DNA from: JAWKRB01 sp041389885
GTDB taxonomy: Bacteria > Myxococcota_A > Polyangia > Polyangiales > Ga0077539
Assembly: GCA_041389885.1 (NCBI GenBank)
Contig: JAWKRB010000011.1
Location: 201,355 to 265,354 of the forward strand
Reading direction: 5' to 3'
Length of the DNA stretch: 64,000 bases
The notes beneath the pieces are model-generated. The model ran no database searches. It was given only the letters and a program-made list of their open reading frames with translations, and was not told the DNA's origin. Every line of letters starts with the position of its first letter. The stretch's first letter is position 1. Shown here in pieces: positions 18,883-29,814 of this stretch. The position numbers were made by a program, and so were the translations under genes.

Positions 18883-20961
18883 CTACTCCGCCACCGCGAG
18901 CAGGGCCTCGGTCGCCGCGATCACCTTGCGCGCCATGAGGAACGACGCGCACTGCGCGAAGGTGTGCAGCGCCTTCGCCCGCGCCGCGCCGCGCATCACC
19001 TCGTCCAGTCCCTCCCCGGTCATCATCGCCGCGCGCAGCTCCTCGTTGAGCGAGAGGCACTCGGTGACGGCCACGCGGCCCGAGTACCCGGTTCCCCCGC
19101 AGTGGTCGCAGCCGACCGCGCGGGGCAGCGGCGCGCGGGCGCCGCGCTCGGCGAGCCTCCGGGCCGCGAGCGCGTCGTGCAGCGCCGGCGCGGGGGCCTC
19201 CGTCGTCGCGCACTGCCCGCAGAGCCGCCGCACCAGCCGCTGCACCACGATGAGCGCCACCGACTGCGCGACCAGCGAGCGGGAGCACCCGAGGCCCTCG
19301 AGGCGCTGCAGGGTGGTCATCGCGTCGTTGGCGTGCATCGACGTGAAGAGCAGGTGCCCGGTCATCGCCGACTCGAGCGCCAGCCGCGCGGTCTCGGGGT
19401 CACGGGTCTCCCCCACCGTGATCACGTCCGGGTCCTGCCGCAGCGCGGCGCGCAGCACCTGCGCGAAGCCGAGGCCGATGCCCGCGTTCACCTGCACCTG
19501 CGTCACCCCGGCGAGGCGGTACTCGATGGGGTCTTCGACCATCAGCACCGAGGAGTCGGGGCGGGCCCGGCGCCGCTCCTGAAGCATCGCGTACAGGCTC
19601 GAGCTCTTGCCCGAGCCCGTCGCCCCCGCGACGAGCACCGCGCCGTGCGGGCGCAGCAGCGCGCCCCGCACCGCCGCGAGGGTGTGGGGCTCGACGAAGA
19701 GCTGGTCGAGCGGGCGGGAGAGACCCGCCGACTCGAGCACGCGCAGCACGACCTTCTCGCCCCGCGAGCTGGGGAGCGACGAGACGCGCAGGTCGACCTC
19801 GCGGTAGCCCGCGGTCATCCCGATGCGGCCGTCCTGCGGCGATCGCCGGTCGGTGATGTCGAGCCCCGCGAGGATCTTCAGCCGCGCCACCACCCCCTTC
19901 GCGAACGACGGCGGGATCAGGTCGGGCGCGTCTTGCAGCATCCCCTGCACCCGGTACCGCACGCGCACCCCCGCGGCCTCGGGCTCGATGTGCACGTCGG
20001 AGGCCTCGCGCTGCAAGGCCCCCGCGAGGATGCGGTTCACCGCGCGCACGACCTCGTCCCCCACGACCCGCACGGCCTTGTCGGCGTCGCGCTCCTGGTC
20101 GACCACGTCGAACTGCAGGCTGTCGGGGTCGACCCGGGCGCCCCGCGCGGCCTCGCCCCTCGGCGTGCCCTCCAGGCGAAATCTCTGCACGGCGAGGGCG
20201 AAGTCATCCTGCGAGATCGCCACCACCTCGAGGTCCACCGAGCGCAGCACCCGGCGCAGCTCGGCGATCGCGGCCTCGTCGCGAGGCGACACCATCCCGA
20301 CGGTGATCGCGTTGCCTCGGGAGCTGAGCGGGAGCAGCCGGTGCGAGAGCACGAGCTTGCTCGGCACGAGCTGGATCACCGACGCCGTCGGCTCGTAGTC
20401 GGACACCTCGACGAAGCGCACCGCCCCCTGGGCGAGGGCCGCCGCCGGCGCGGGCGGGTCTGAGGCCGACGACGGAGCGCGCCGCGAGGCCATGCTCAGC
20501 GCGACGTTGCGAGAGGCGAGGCGCCGCGCGAGGTTGAGGGAGAACTGCGGCACCTTCGCGGTGAGCGTGTCGACGATCTCCGCCCGAAGGCGGAGCACCA
20601 CCGAGGGCTCGTCGGCGAGGAGGCTGTAGGGCTGCGAGGCGCGCAGCGCGGTGGCGACGTCGCCGGAGTGGTCGCCCGGCAGCACGGCGTCGAGGGTCGT
20701 GACCGCGCCCGTGCTCGCGCTGACCATCGCGTGGCTCGCGCGGCCGCGCATGAGCACCACCATGCCGTCGGCCGGGGCCCCCGCGCGCAGGATCACGGCG
20801 CCGCGGGGATACTCCAGCACCTCGGCGTGGGCCGACACCTTCGCCACCACGGCGGCGTCACAGGACTTGAACAGACCCACCCCCGACAGGAACTCTTCGA
20901 TCACCGCGGGGTTGACGACGCGCGCCTGCCCAGCCCCGCCGCGCTGGTCGCTCTGTGCCAC
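18883..20961 (-). CDS. GspE/PulE-type secretion ATPase with N-terminal cNMP-binding domain
   Basis: A 692-residue type II secretion/type IV pilus family ATPase, started at the GTG at 20961 before VVNPAVIEEFL. Residues 15-150 look like a cyclic-nucleotide-binding fold (FLSGVGLFKSCDAAVVAKVS, then GAVILRAGAPADGMVVLMRG), but the phosphate-binding cassette is poorly kept. An MshEN-like region follows (about 200-300, VPSKLVLSHRLLPL). The ATPase has GATGSGKSS (Walker A), the Asp box LRQDPDVITVGETRD, the His box TSMHANDA and a CxxC zinc pair (CGQC and CDHCGGTGYSGR). No pilus or secretion partners are adjacent. A coupled kinase gene follows. Confidence 0.88.
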   Translation of the reverse strand: MAQSDQRGGAGQARVVNPAVIEEFLSGVGLFKSCDAAVVAKVSAHAEVLEYPRGAVILRAGAPADGMVVLMRGRASHAMVSASTGAVTTLDAVLPGDHSGDVATALRASQPYSLLADEPSVVLRLRAEIVDTLTAKVPQFSLNLARRLASRNVALSMASRRAPSSASDPPAPAAALAQGAVRFVEVSDYEPTASVIQLVPSKLVLSHRLLPLSSRGNAITVGMVSPRDEAAIAELRRVLRSVDLEVVAISQDDFALAVQRFRLEGTPRGEAARGARVDPDSLQFDVVDQERDADKAVRVVGDEVVRAVNRILAGALQREASDVHIEPEAAGVRVRYRVQGMLQDAPDLIPPSFAKGVVARLKILAGLDITDRRSPQDGRIGMTAGYREVDLRVSSLPSSRGEKVVLRVLESAGLSRPLDQLFVEPHTLAAVRGALLRPHGAVLVAGATGSGKSSSLYAMLQERRRARPDSSVLMVEDPIEYRLAGVTQVQVNAGIGLGFAQVLRAALRQDPDVITVGETRDPETARLALESAMTGHLLFTSMHANDAMTTLQRLEGLGCSRSLVAQSVALIVVQRLVRRLCGQCATTEAPAPALHDALAARRLAERGARAPLPRAVGCDHCGGTGYSGRVAVTECLSLNEELRAAMMTGEGLDEVMRGAARAKALHTFAQCASFLMARKVIAATEALLAVAE

Positions 20962-21038
20962 GTCTTGGGAGTGGATCGCCTTTCGCGAACGCGTGTCAAG
21001 GCGACCGCGCGCGGCGAACGGTGATAGTGAAGGCGGCC

Positions 21039-22751
21039 GTGAAGATCCACGGCGTCGCCCTCGCCGCCGCCCTCGTCGCCTGCGCGACGACGCGCGCGGT
21101 CCCTCCAAGCCCCGGCGCGCGCGCCGCGACGACCGCGCCCCTGGTGGTGAGCGTGGTGGTCGACCAGTTCCCCGCCTGGCTCGCCCTCGACCGCCTCGGC
21201 GAGCTGCCGGCGGAGGGCGGCTTCGCGAGGCTCCGGCGCGAGGGGACCTGGCACCGTCAGCTTCGCTACCTGCACGCGGCGACGGACACTGCGCCGGGGC
21301 ACTCGTCGCTCTACACCGGGCGCCCGCCGCGCGAGAGCGGCATCCTCGCGAACGAGGTCCCGAACGGGCGGGGAGGCCGGAGCTCGATCCTCGACGACGC
21401 GAGCGCGCACCTCGTGACGCCCGCCGAGACGCTCGACGCGGCCTCGTCGTCGATCGCGCGGCTGCGGGTCGAGACCGTCGCCGACGCGCTGCGCGCGAGG
21501 CGCCCCGACGCGGTCATCGTGAGCGTCTCGCTCAAGGACCGCGGCGCGATCTTCGGCGGCGGGCGCCACCCCGACGCGACGCTCTGGTACGACCCGCGGC
21601 GCGGGAGCTTCGTCACCTCGACGGCCTTCGCGTCGCGCTTCCCCGCGTGGGCCGCGGAGGTGGGGAGCGCGCGGGCGATCCTCGCGGCGCGGCCCGCGGC
21701 GTGGACGCTGCTCGACCCTGCCTGGGTGCGCGCGCACGCGGCGACGCCCGACGCGCAGCCCGGAGAAGGCGACCTCGACGGGTGGGGCACGACCTTTCCT
21801 CACGCCTTCGCGAGCTCCAGCCGACAGGGCGGCGCCCTCCGCGCGTCCCCCTTCGGCGACGAGGCCGTGCTCCGCGTGGCGCGCGCGGCGGTGGCGGGCG
21901 CGAGGCGGCCGGGGCAGCCCATGCTGCTCGCGATCTCGCTCTCGTCCAACGACTACATCGGCCACGTCTTCGGCCCCGACTCCTGGGAGGCGTGGGACCA
22001 GCTCCGACGTCTCGACGCCTCCCTCGGCCGCTTCTTCACCGAGCTCGACGGCCTCGTCGGCGCCTCGGGCTGGTCGCTCGTGCTCTCGGGTGACCACGGC
22101 ATGACCCCCCTCCCCGAGATCGCCGGGCGCGACGGCGCGCAGCCCTGGTGCCGCCCGGGCGCGGCGAACCCCTGGGAGCGCGGCTGCGCCCCTCCGTCCC
22201 GCCTCGACCCCGACGCGATGGGACCAGAGCTCCAGGCGTCGGCCGTCACCGCCCTGGGCCCCGGCGCGTGGGTCTCGGGCGTCGTCGACCCCTTCGTGTA
22301 CCTCACCGCCGAGGCGAACGCGCTGCCCGCGCCTCGCCGTCGGATCCTCCTCGACGCGCTCACGCAGCAGCTCCGCAGGCACCCCGAGGTCGAGCGCGTC
22401 GTCGACGCGGAGACGGTCCCCGACGTGTGCGCGGAGGGCGAGTCCGTCGAGGCGCTGATCTGCCGGTCGATCCCGCGCGACTCCGGCGCGGCGCTCTACG
22501 TCCAGGTGCGCGCGGGCGCGTTCTTCGACGCGGGGTACACCCTCGGCGCGGGCGCGAGCCACGGCTCGCCCTACCTCTACGACCGCGCCGTGCCGCTGCT
22601 GGTGCGCGCGCCCGGACAGGTCGACGCCGGGGTCACCCTCGACGCGCCCGTACCCTTCACCCGGTTTCGCGAGACCGTCGAGACGCTCCTCGGGATCGCA
22701 GGCGCCACGCCAACGCGAGCGCCGCCAGCGGCCACGCCGCCGAGCCCGTGA
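21039..22751 (+). CDS. Secreted lipoprotein of the alkaline phosphatase/phosphodiesterase superfamily
   Basis: A 570-residue protein. The GTG at 21039 was chosen because AAGG lies 6 nt upstream and the start yields a lipoprotein signal ending ALVACATT. The catalytic domain shows VVSVVVDQFPAW near the N-terminus, the Thr nucleophile segment TDTAPGHSSLYTG, SGDHGMTPL (metal-binding Asp-His) and a late SHGSPY stretch, as in PafA-like phosphatases and type I phosphodiesterases. The enzyme probably cleaves a phosphate mono- or diester outside the inner membrane; the substrate is unknown. Its 3' end overlaps the convergent glycosidase gene by 95 nt. Confidence 0.85.
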   Translation: MKIHGVALAAALVACATTRAVPPSPGARAATTAPLVVSVVVDQFPAWLALDRLGELPAEGGFARLRREGTWHRQLRYLHAATDTAPGHSSLYTGRPPRESGILANEVPNGRGGRSSILDDASAHLVTPAETLDAASSSIARLRVETVADALRARRPDAVIVSVSLKDRGAIFGGGRHPDATLWYDPRRGSFVTSTAFASRFPAWAAEVGSARAILAARPAAWTLLDPAWVRAHAATPDAQPGEGDLDGWGTTFPHAFASSSRQGGALRASPFGDEAVLRVARAAVAGARRPGQPMLLAISLSSNDYIGHVFGPDSWEAWDQLRRLDASLGRFFTELDGLVGASGWSLVLSGDHGMTPLPEIAGRDGAQPWCRPGAANPWERGCAPPSRLDPDAMGPELQASAVTALGPGAWVSGVVDPFVYLTAEANALPAPRRRILLDALTQQLRRHPEVERVVDAETVPDVCAEGESVEALICRSIPRDSGAALYVQVRAGAFFDAGYTLGAGASHGSPYLYDRAVPLLVRAPGQVDAGVTLDAPVPFTRFRETVETLLGIAGATPTRAPPAATPPSP

Positions 22752-23745
22752 CCGGCGACGCCGCACAGCCCGCGCGCACGACCCGGCGCTCCGGAGCGGG
22801 GGGCGCCTCGGGGGACGCGATCTCGGGCGCCTTCGTCGGCGGATCCCCTTGCGGCGCAGGGGCTTCGGGGGTCTCCTCAGGCGCGGCCGCGGGCGCCTCC
22901 GGGGTGTCGTCGCCGAAGACCATCCCGAGGTGGTTCGCGACGCCGCGCTCGACGCCGTCCGCGGGGTGGCTCACGAGCCCGCCCTCGGCGCGGACGTAGA
23001 GCGCCGACGATCCCCCGCCGTCGAGGTTCACCGCGTCCCACGCGCCGTGACCGCGCAGCACGCGGGCGGCTTCGGGGCAGGTCATCCCCTGGTTTCGCCC
23101 CTCGCGGCCGTTCACCATCATCACGAAGAGGGTGGCCCGTCGCTGATCGACGCCGAGGAGCGTGCGGGGGTTGCGCTGCAGCGCGTGGCGGGGGTGGGTG
23201 TACGAGTCGACCTCGCCGGCGGTGAGCACCCGGGGCGAGCCGGTGACGGCCTCGGTGACCCACGGCCAGGGCGCGGGCCCGAGCACCTTCGCGCGGGAGT
23301 CGAAGATCTCCACCCGCCCGCGAGGGCCGAAGGCGAGGGTCCAGTCGCAGTCGAGGCGGCGGTCGGCGTAGCTCGATCGCCAGGCCCGGCCCCCAGACAT
23401 CGCCAGGCCGCAGGTGCCGAAGCGCCCGTTGCGAATGTCGAAGTAGTTGGCGTTCACCGCGACGTCGGCGCCGACGTGACGCGCGAAATCCGAGGTCGTG
23501 CGCCACACCCTCCGCGCGCCGGGGCTCCGCGGCGCCAGGAACGACTCCTCGGTCGAGACGAAGCGCGGGCGCGCCACCGCGAGGTCGACCCGGAGCAGGT
23601 GGTAGTCGAAGGTCCCGCTGCGGCGGTGGAGGTGACGCACGCCGGCGTAGGGGGCTCGCCAGCGGTCCTCCGCGTGGGCTCCCTGGGCTGAGAACGCGAC
23701 CGCGGCGAGGGCCACCGCGCGCGCTGCGTGACGCGACCGGATCAT
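22657..23745 (-). CDS. Phosphodiester glycosidase-family protein with MYXO-CTERM-like tail
   Basis: A 362-residue exported protein. The signal peptide (MIRSRHAARAVALAAVAFSA) precedes a domain of the NAGPA (phosphodiester glycosidase) family, with HLHRRSGTFDYHLLRVD near residue 40, VAVNANYFDIRNG and VNLDGGGSSALYVR (the conserved Asp-Gly-Gly-Gly-Ser). A Pro/Glu-rich linker leads to a C-terminal tail with RAGCAASPV, a hydrophobic stretch (AWPLAALALAW) and Arg residues, which matches the MYXO-CTERM sorting signal and predicts cell-surface retention. This tail is a strong myxobacterial hallmark. Its last 95 nt overlap the convergent phosphatase-like gene. Confidence 0.88.
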   Translation of the reverse strand: MIRSRHAARAVALAAVAFSAQGAHAEDRWRAPYAGVRHLHRRSGTFDYHLLRVDLAVARPRFVSTEESFLAPRSPGARRVWRTTSDFARHVGADVAVNANYFDIRNGRFGTCGLAMSGGRAWRSSYADRRLDCDWTLAFGPRGRVEIFDSRAKVLGPAPWPWVTEAVTGSPRVLTAGEVDSYTHPRHALQRNPRTLLGVDQRRATLFVMMVNGREGRNQGMTCPEAARVLRGHGAWDAVNLDGGGSSALYVRAEGGLVSHPADGVERGVANHLGMVFGDDTPEAPAAAPEETPEAPAPQGDPPTKAPEIASPEAPPAPERRVVRAGCAASPVTGSAAWPLAALALAWRLRSRGASRRSRETG

Positions 23746-23843
23746 TGCTCTCCCCCCCGGCTAGGCCGCCGACCCCCGATCGGCACAAATTCCGCGCGCC
23801 GCGTCGTCGTTTCCTTGCGTCATCGCGCCCGCCGGGCCGTGCT

Positions 23844-24764
23844 ATGAGCGCCGGCATGGACCCCTCGCCGCTGCCCTCGCCCGCGGAGCTCTCCCCCATC
23901 GAGCTCGCGCGCATCGTCGACGTCGCCCTGGCTGAAGACCTCGCCGCGGGCGACGTCACCACCCGCGCGGTGATCCCCGCCGACGCCCTCGCCCGCGGGG
24001 CCTTCGTCTCCCGCGAGCGCGCGGTGCTCGCCGGCGTCGGCGTCGCCGCGTACGTGTTCCAGCGCGTCGACCCGCGGGTGCGCTTCGAGGCCCTGCGCGC
24101 CGACGGCGCCGCGCTCGAGCCCGGCGACGTCGTCGCCCGCGTCGAGGGAGGCGCCCACGGCGTGCTCACCGCCGAGCGGGTCGCCCTCAACCTCCTGCAG
24201 CGCATGTGCGGCACGGCCACCCGCGCCCGCGACTTCGCCGCGCGCGTCCCCGCTGGCTGCGCGACCCGCGTCACCGACACCCGCAAGACCACGCCGGGCC
24301 TCCGCGCCCTCGAGCGCTACGCCGTGCGCATGGGCGGCGCGCACAACCACCGCAACGACCTCGGCAGCGCGGTGCTCATCAAGGACAACCACGTCGCGGT
24401 CTGCGGCGGGGTCCGCGCGGCCATCGAGCGCGCACGCCGCGCGGCGCCGCACACGATGCGCGTCGAGTGCGAGGTGCAGAGCCTCGGCGAGCTCGAGGAG
24501 GCCCTCGCCGCGGGCGCCGACGTGATCATGCTCGACAACTTCGACGACGACGCCGTCGCCGAGGCCCTGCGCCGCGTGTCGTCGCGCGCGCCCCGCCCCG
24601 TGATCGAGGCCTCGGGCGGCGTGGGCCTCGACCGCGTCGAGCGACTCGCGCGACTCGGCGTCGACGTCATCTCCGTGGGCTCGCTCACCCACGGCGCCCG
24701 CGCCATCGACATCGGCCTCGACCTGGAGCTCTCCGGCGCGTGGACGACCTCGACGGCTTCGTAG
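23844..24764 (+). CDS. nadC: Nicotinate-nucleotide pyrophosphorylase (carboxylating)
   Basis: Quinolinate phosphoribosyltransferase, third step of de novo NAD synthesis: quinolinate plus PRPP gives nicotinate mononucleotide and CO2. About 306 residues from the ATG at 23844 (a second ATG at 23856 is possible). Signature pieces are EDLAAGDVTTRAV at the start, NLLQRMCGTATRA, TRKTTPGLRALERYAV with the conserved Arg/Lys phosphate-binding residues, GGAHNHR, LIKDNH and VECEVQSLGELEEAL, then MLDNFD and EASGGV. Its end overlaps birA by 25 nt, so translation is probably coupled. Confidence 0.96.
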   Translation: MSAGMDPSPLPSPAELSPIELARIVDVALAEDLAAGDVTTRAVIPADALARGAFVSRERAVLAGVGVAAYVFQRVDPRVRFEALRADGAALEPGDVVARVEGGAHGVLTAERVALNLLQRMCGTATRARDFAARVPAGCATRVTDTRKTTPGLRALERYAVRMGGAHNHRNDLGSAVLIKDNHVAVCGGVRAAIERARRAAPHTMRVECEVQSLGELEEALAAGADVIMLDNFDDDAVAEALRRVSSRAPRPVIEASGGVGLDRVERLARLGVDVISVGSLTHGARAIDIGLDLELSGAWTTSTAS

Positions 24765-25546
24765 CCCCCGACCCCGAGGCGGCGCTGGGCCGCGTCGTCA
24801 CGGTGCTCCGCGAGACGGCCTCGACCAACGACGACGCGCGGCGCGCCGCCGCCGAGGGCGCGCCCCACGGCGCGGTGTTCGTCGCCGACGCGCAGACCGC
24901 GGGCCGCGGGCGCCTCGGACGCGCGTGGCACTCGCCCCCGGGCGACAACCTGTACGCGTCGATCCTCTTGCGCCCCAGCGCGTTGGCCCGCGACCTGGCG
25001 CTGCTCCCGCTCGCCGCCGGCCTCGCGATCGCCGAGGCCGTCGAGGAGGTCGCCGGGGTCGAGGCGACGATCAAGTGGCCCAACGACGTGCTCGTGGGCG
25101 GGCGCAAGCTGGCGGGCGTGCTCGTCGAGGGCTCGCTCCGGGGCGATCGGTTTCAGCACGTCGTGGTCGGCGTCGGGGTGAACGTGCGCGGGGCGAGGCC
25201 GCCCGACGAGGTGTCCGACGTGGCCACGACGCTCCGCGCCGCCGCGGGGCGCGCGCCCTCGCGACGCGAGGTGCTGGCGCGGCTCCTCGCCCGCTTCGAG
25301 GCGCGCCTCGACGCGCTGGAGCGAGGCCGCGGCGACGAGGTCATCGCCGCGGTCCACGCGCGGTGCGTCACGCTGGGCCGGCGCGTGCGCGTGGGCGTCG
25401 ACGAGGGCGTCGCCGCCGCGGTCGAGGCCGACGGCGGGCTGCTCGTGCGCTTCGACGACGGCCGCGCCCGCAGCGTACACGGCAGCGACGGGCTCAGCCT
25501 CGTCGAGCCGATCCCGCGCGCGCCCCTCGGTCCGCTGGGTCTCTAG
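24740..25546 (+). CDS. birA: Biotin--[acetyl-CoA-carboxylase] ligase, no DNA-binding domain
   Basis: Group I biotin protein ligase that activates biotin as biotinyl-AMP and transfers it to carboxyl carrier proteins. A GTG start at 24740 gives 268 residues; the ORF runs open far upstream, but the nadC overlap fixes a sensible start. The catalytic motifs are GRGRLGRAWHSPPGDNLYAS (biotin/ATP loop), KWPNDVLVGGRKLAG with the catalytic Lys, and VVGVGVNV. The C-terminal SH3-like part is present. There is no N-terminal helix-turn-helix, so it is not a transcriptional repressor like E. coli BirA. It ends overlapping the convergent kinase gene by 4 nt. Confidence 0.95.
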   Translation: MDDLDGFVAPDPEAALGRVVTVLRETASTNDDARRAAAEGAPHGAVFVADAQTAGRGRLGRAWHSPPGDNLYASILLRPSALARDLALLPLAAGLAIAEAVEEVAGVEATIKWPNDVLVGGRKLAGVLVEGSLRGDRFQHVVVGVGVNVRGARPPDEVSDVATTLRAAAGRAPSRREVLARLLARFEARLDALERGRGDEVIAAVHARCVTLGRRVRVGVDEGVAAAVEADGGLLVRFDDGRARSVHGSDGLSLVEPIPRAPLGPLGL

Positions 25547-26772
25547 GTCGCGAGCGCGGCCACGAGCGCGGCGCCGTCGGCGGGGCGGCGCGCGGGGTCG
25601 GGCGCGAGGCAGGCGTCGATCAGCGACGCCATCGCGGGGTCGCGCTCGGCGCGCAGCTCGCGGGCCATCACCCCGAAGGCGTAGACATCGACGCGAGGGT
25701 CGGCGACGCCCGCCTGCGCCGACTCGGGCGGGAGGTACGCCGGGGTGCCCTCGCGGGGCCCGACGGGCGTGCCCGCGAGGCGCGCGAGGCCGAAGTCGGT
25801 GAGCACGGCGCGGCCGTCCTCGCGGAGCAGCACGTTGCCCGGCTTGACGTCCCGGTGCACCCAGCCCTCCCGGTGCGTCGCCTCGAGGCCGCGCGCGAGG
25901 TCGACGAGCCAGCGGCGCGCCTCGTCGACGGGCACCCCCGCGGCGACGCGCGCGCGCACCGAGCCGCCCCCGGCGTACTCCATCACCAGCGCGCCGACCT
26001 CCTCGTGGAGGTCGTGCACGCGCACCACCTCGGGCGCCGCGCAGGCGACGGCGACGCGGGCCTCGCCGCGGAGCCTCGCGTTGCGGTCGACGCGCGCCGC
26101 GGGGTGGTAGATCTTGATCGCGACCTCGCGCTCGAGACGTCGATCCCTCGCGAGAAAGACCGCGCCCGCGCCGCCCCGACCGAGCTCGCGAAGCAGCGCG
26201 TAGGCGCCGACGCCGACGCTCGCCTCCGGGGCGAGGAGCGTGGCCCCCTCGACCCCGGCCCGCGCGGGCCGGCGGGTGCGCAGCCGACGCTCGCGGGCGC
26301 CGGGGTACTCCAGGTCGAGGGCCAGCACCTCTTCGAAGCGCCGCGCCGCGCCCTCCGAGTCGCCCCGCGCCTCGGCGAGGTCGCCCAGGCGCATCAGCGC
26401 GGGCGCGGCGAGGCGCGGCGACGACTCAGACACCGTCACGAGCAGCGCCTCGGTCATGTCGGGCTCGCCGCGGCGCAAGAAGAAGTCGGCGAGAAAGAGC
26501 CGGTCTTCGGGGGGGACCTCGGGGCTCAGGGCGCTCTCCCGCAGCCACCGCGCGACGCTCACCGCGACGGGCGCCGAGCTCGCGTGCTCGAGGACGTCCA
26601 CGGCGCGGCGCACTCCGGCCGCCAGGTGAAGGCGCTTGATCTCCGCGAGCGGGTCGGCCTCTCGCCGCGTGGGATCGGCGGCGGGCTCCGGCGGCGAGGA
26701 GTCTCGCAGCAGCTCGTCACCGGGAGGCGGATCCCTGCGAAACAGCGATTGAAAGAACGCCTTCAGCCCCAT
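25543..26772 (-). CDS. TPR-linked Ser/Thr protein kinase
   Basis: A 409-residue cytoplasmic kinase without a membrane segment. Residues 1-180 are helical TPR-like repeats (for example LGDLAEARGDSEGAARRFEEVL). The C-terminal kinase has the Gly loop RELGRGGAGAVFLARD, the catalytic Lys in REVAIKIY, the HRD loop WVHRDVKPGNVLL, DFG in LTDFGLARL and GTPAYLPPES. It shares its architecture with the larger kinase at 16466-18880. The FHA protein gene lies 10 nt upstream and ends just before it, so the kinase and its FHA partner are probably co-expressed and may bind through a phosphorylated site. Confidence 0.9.
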   Translation of the reverse strand: MGLKAFFQSLFRRDPPPGDELLRDSSPPEPAADPTRREADPLAEIKRLHLAAGVRRAVDVLEHASSAPVAVSVARWLRESALSPEVPPEDRLFLADFFLRRGEPDMTEALLVTVSESSPRLAAPALMRLGDLAEARGDSEGAARRFEEVLALDLEYPGARERRLRTRRPARAGVEGATLLAPEASVGVGAYALLRELGRGGAGAVFLARDRRLEREVAIKIYHPAARVDRNARLRGEARVAVACAAPEVVRVHDLHEEVGALVMEYAGGGSVRARVAAGVPVDEARRWLVDLARGLEATHREGWVHRDVKPGNVLLREDGRAVLTDFGLARLAGTPVGPREGTPAYLPPESAQAGVADPRVDVYAFGVMARELRAERDPAMASLIDACLAPDPARRPADGAALVAALAT

Positions 26773-26782
26773 CGCGCCGCGC

Positions 26783-27937
26783 TCACTCCCCCCACTCGAG
26801 CACGCGCAGCGTCGAGGCCCCGCGCTCGACGCGGTCGCCGCGGGCGAGGAGCACCGGCACGGCGACGCGCTGGCCGTTGAGCCGCACGCCCGCCTCGGGG
26901 CTGAGCGTGGGTCCGTCGTCGCCGCAGCGGATCACGCCGAGGGGGGTGCTCCACGCGCCGCGCAGGAGCACGACCGCCCGCCCGCGGTCCATGCCCCGCT
27001 CGACCTGGAGGGTCAGGGCGCCCTCGGTGACCTTCGCGCGCAGGAGGAGGTCGGCGCCGAGGCCGATCGCCGCCCCGTCGTGGACCGGGAGCGCCGAGGC
27101 GATCGGGACGCCGTCGAGGGAGGTCCCCGCGCGGCTCCCCGCGTCTTCGAGCACGAAGGCGTCGCCGCGGTGGTCGACGGTGGCGTGACGCCGCGACACC
27201 GACGCGCCGCGGAGCGCGACCTCGCCCTCTCGCCCGAGGGTGACCGGCAGCGAGGCGACGAGGCTCATCCTCGCCCCGTCGAGGGCGAGGTCGACCACGC
27301 CCCGCTGGATCAAGCGCGCCGCGCGCTCGTCGTGCGAGGCCCTGGCCTCGTGGTCGTCGGGCTCCTTCGCGAGCCACTCGCGGAGGTCGACGAGCGCCCT
27401 CACGCGGTCTCCGCTCCGCCACTGGCCCTCGAAGGCGTTCATCGCGGCGTGGCGGCGCATCGCGCGCAGCTCCTCGTCGTCGCGGTCGCCCACGAGGCGC
27501 TCCATCCCCTCGACGTCCCCGGCGAGGGTGAGCGCCCGCACGACGCCGTCGCGGTCGTCGAGGAGGTCGAAGGCCCGGGCGGCCTCTCGAAACGCGCCGA
27601 GGGCCTCGAGCTCGCGGGCGGCCTCGGCGAGGCGGCGGCGCTCCTCGTCGGTGCGGGGCGGGGTCTCTTCGAGCTCGGCGAGGGAGCAGAGGGCGACGCC
27701 CTTGCGCGCCTCGTCGCGCAGCGCGGGGTCCTTCACGAGGCCGTGGGCGCGCACGAGGAGCGCCCGACGGGCGTCGAGGGTGCGGGAGGTCTCCGCGGCG
27801 CGGAGGAGCACCCGCACGGCCTCGTCTCGCTCGCCCCCGTCGAGGTAGAGCCGCACCGCTTCATCCACGCGGCCGTCGGCCTCGGCGCGCTCCGCCGCGC
27901 GGCCTCTCCGAAACATCCGTGACACCCAGGACCACAT
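26783..27937 (-). CDS. FHA-domain protein with helical repeats
   Basis: A 384-residue protein. The N-terminal half (about residues 10-190) is charged and helical with TPR-like units (AVRLYLDGGERDEAVRVLLRAA). The middle holds a forkhead-associated domain (about residues 225-290) with VTLGREGEVAL, SVSRRHATV and the conserved Asn-like turn region DAGSRAGTSLDG, the signature for phosphothreonine binding. A second beta region (about 300-384, VIRCGDDGPTLSPEAGVRLNGQ) looks like another FHA-like fold. It lies immediately before the TPR kinase, pointing to a phospho-signalling pair. Confidence 0.85.
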   Translation of the reverse strand: MWSWVSRMFRRGRAAERAEADGRVDEAVRLYLDGGERDEAVRVLLRAAETSRTLDARRALLVRAHGLVKDPALRDEARKGVALCSLAELEETPPRTDEERRRLAEAARELEALGAFREAARAFDLLDDRDGVVRALTLAGDVEGMERLVGDRDDEELRAMRRHAAMNAFEGQWRSGDRVRALVDLREWLAKEPDDHEARASHDERAARLIQRGVVDLALDGARMSLVASLPVTLGREGEVALRGASVSRRHATVDHRGDAFVLEDAGSRAGTSLDGVPIASALPVHDGAAIGLGADLLLRAKVTEGALTLQVERGMDRGRAVVLLRGAWSTPLGVIRCGDDGPTLSPEAGVRLNGQRVAVPVLLARGDRVERGASTLRVLEWGE

Positions 27938-28029
27938 AGAAGTCCGCGCGCGAGGCGTGTTACAACGTCCGAGGCGGTGAGTTCCGCACTTGAATCACGC
28001 GGCGGAACTACTACCCAAGGAGGTCACTG

Positions 28030-29769
<1,740 letters not shown>

Positions 29770-29814
29770 CCCACCGCAGGTACCTCGGCGGTACCCCACT
29801 GCTAGAGCCCGACC

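Noticed and set aside
16484..19582. Plus-strand open frame of 1032 codons opposite the TPR-kinase and GspE-like genes
   Set aside because: It is the antisense shadow of two well-supported genes. The composition (Arg, His and Ala runs without domains) is what an antisense frame gives at this GC level.
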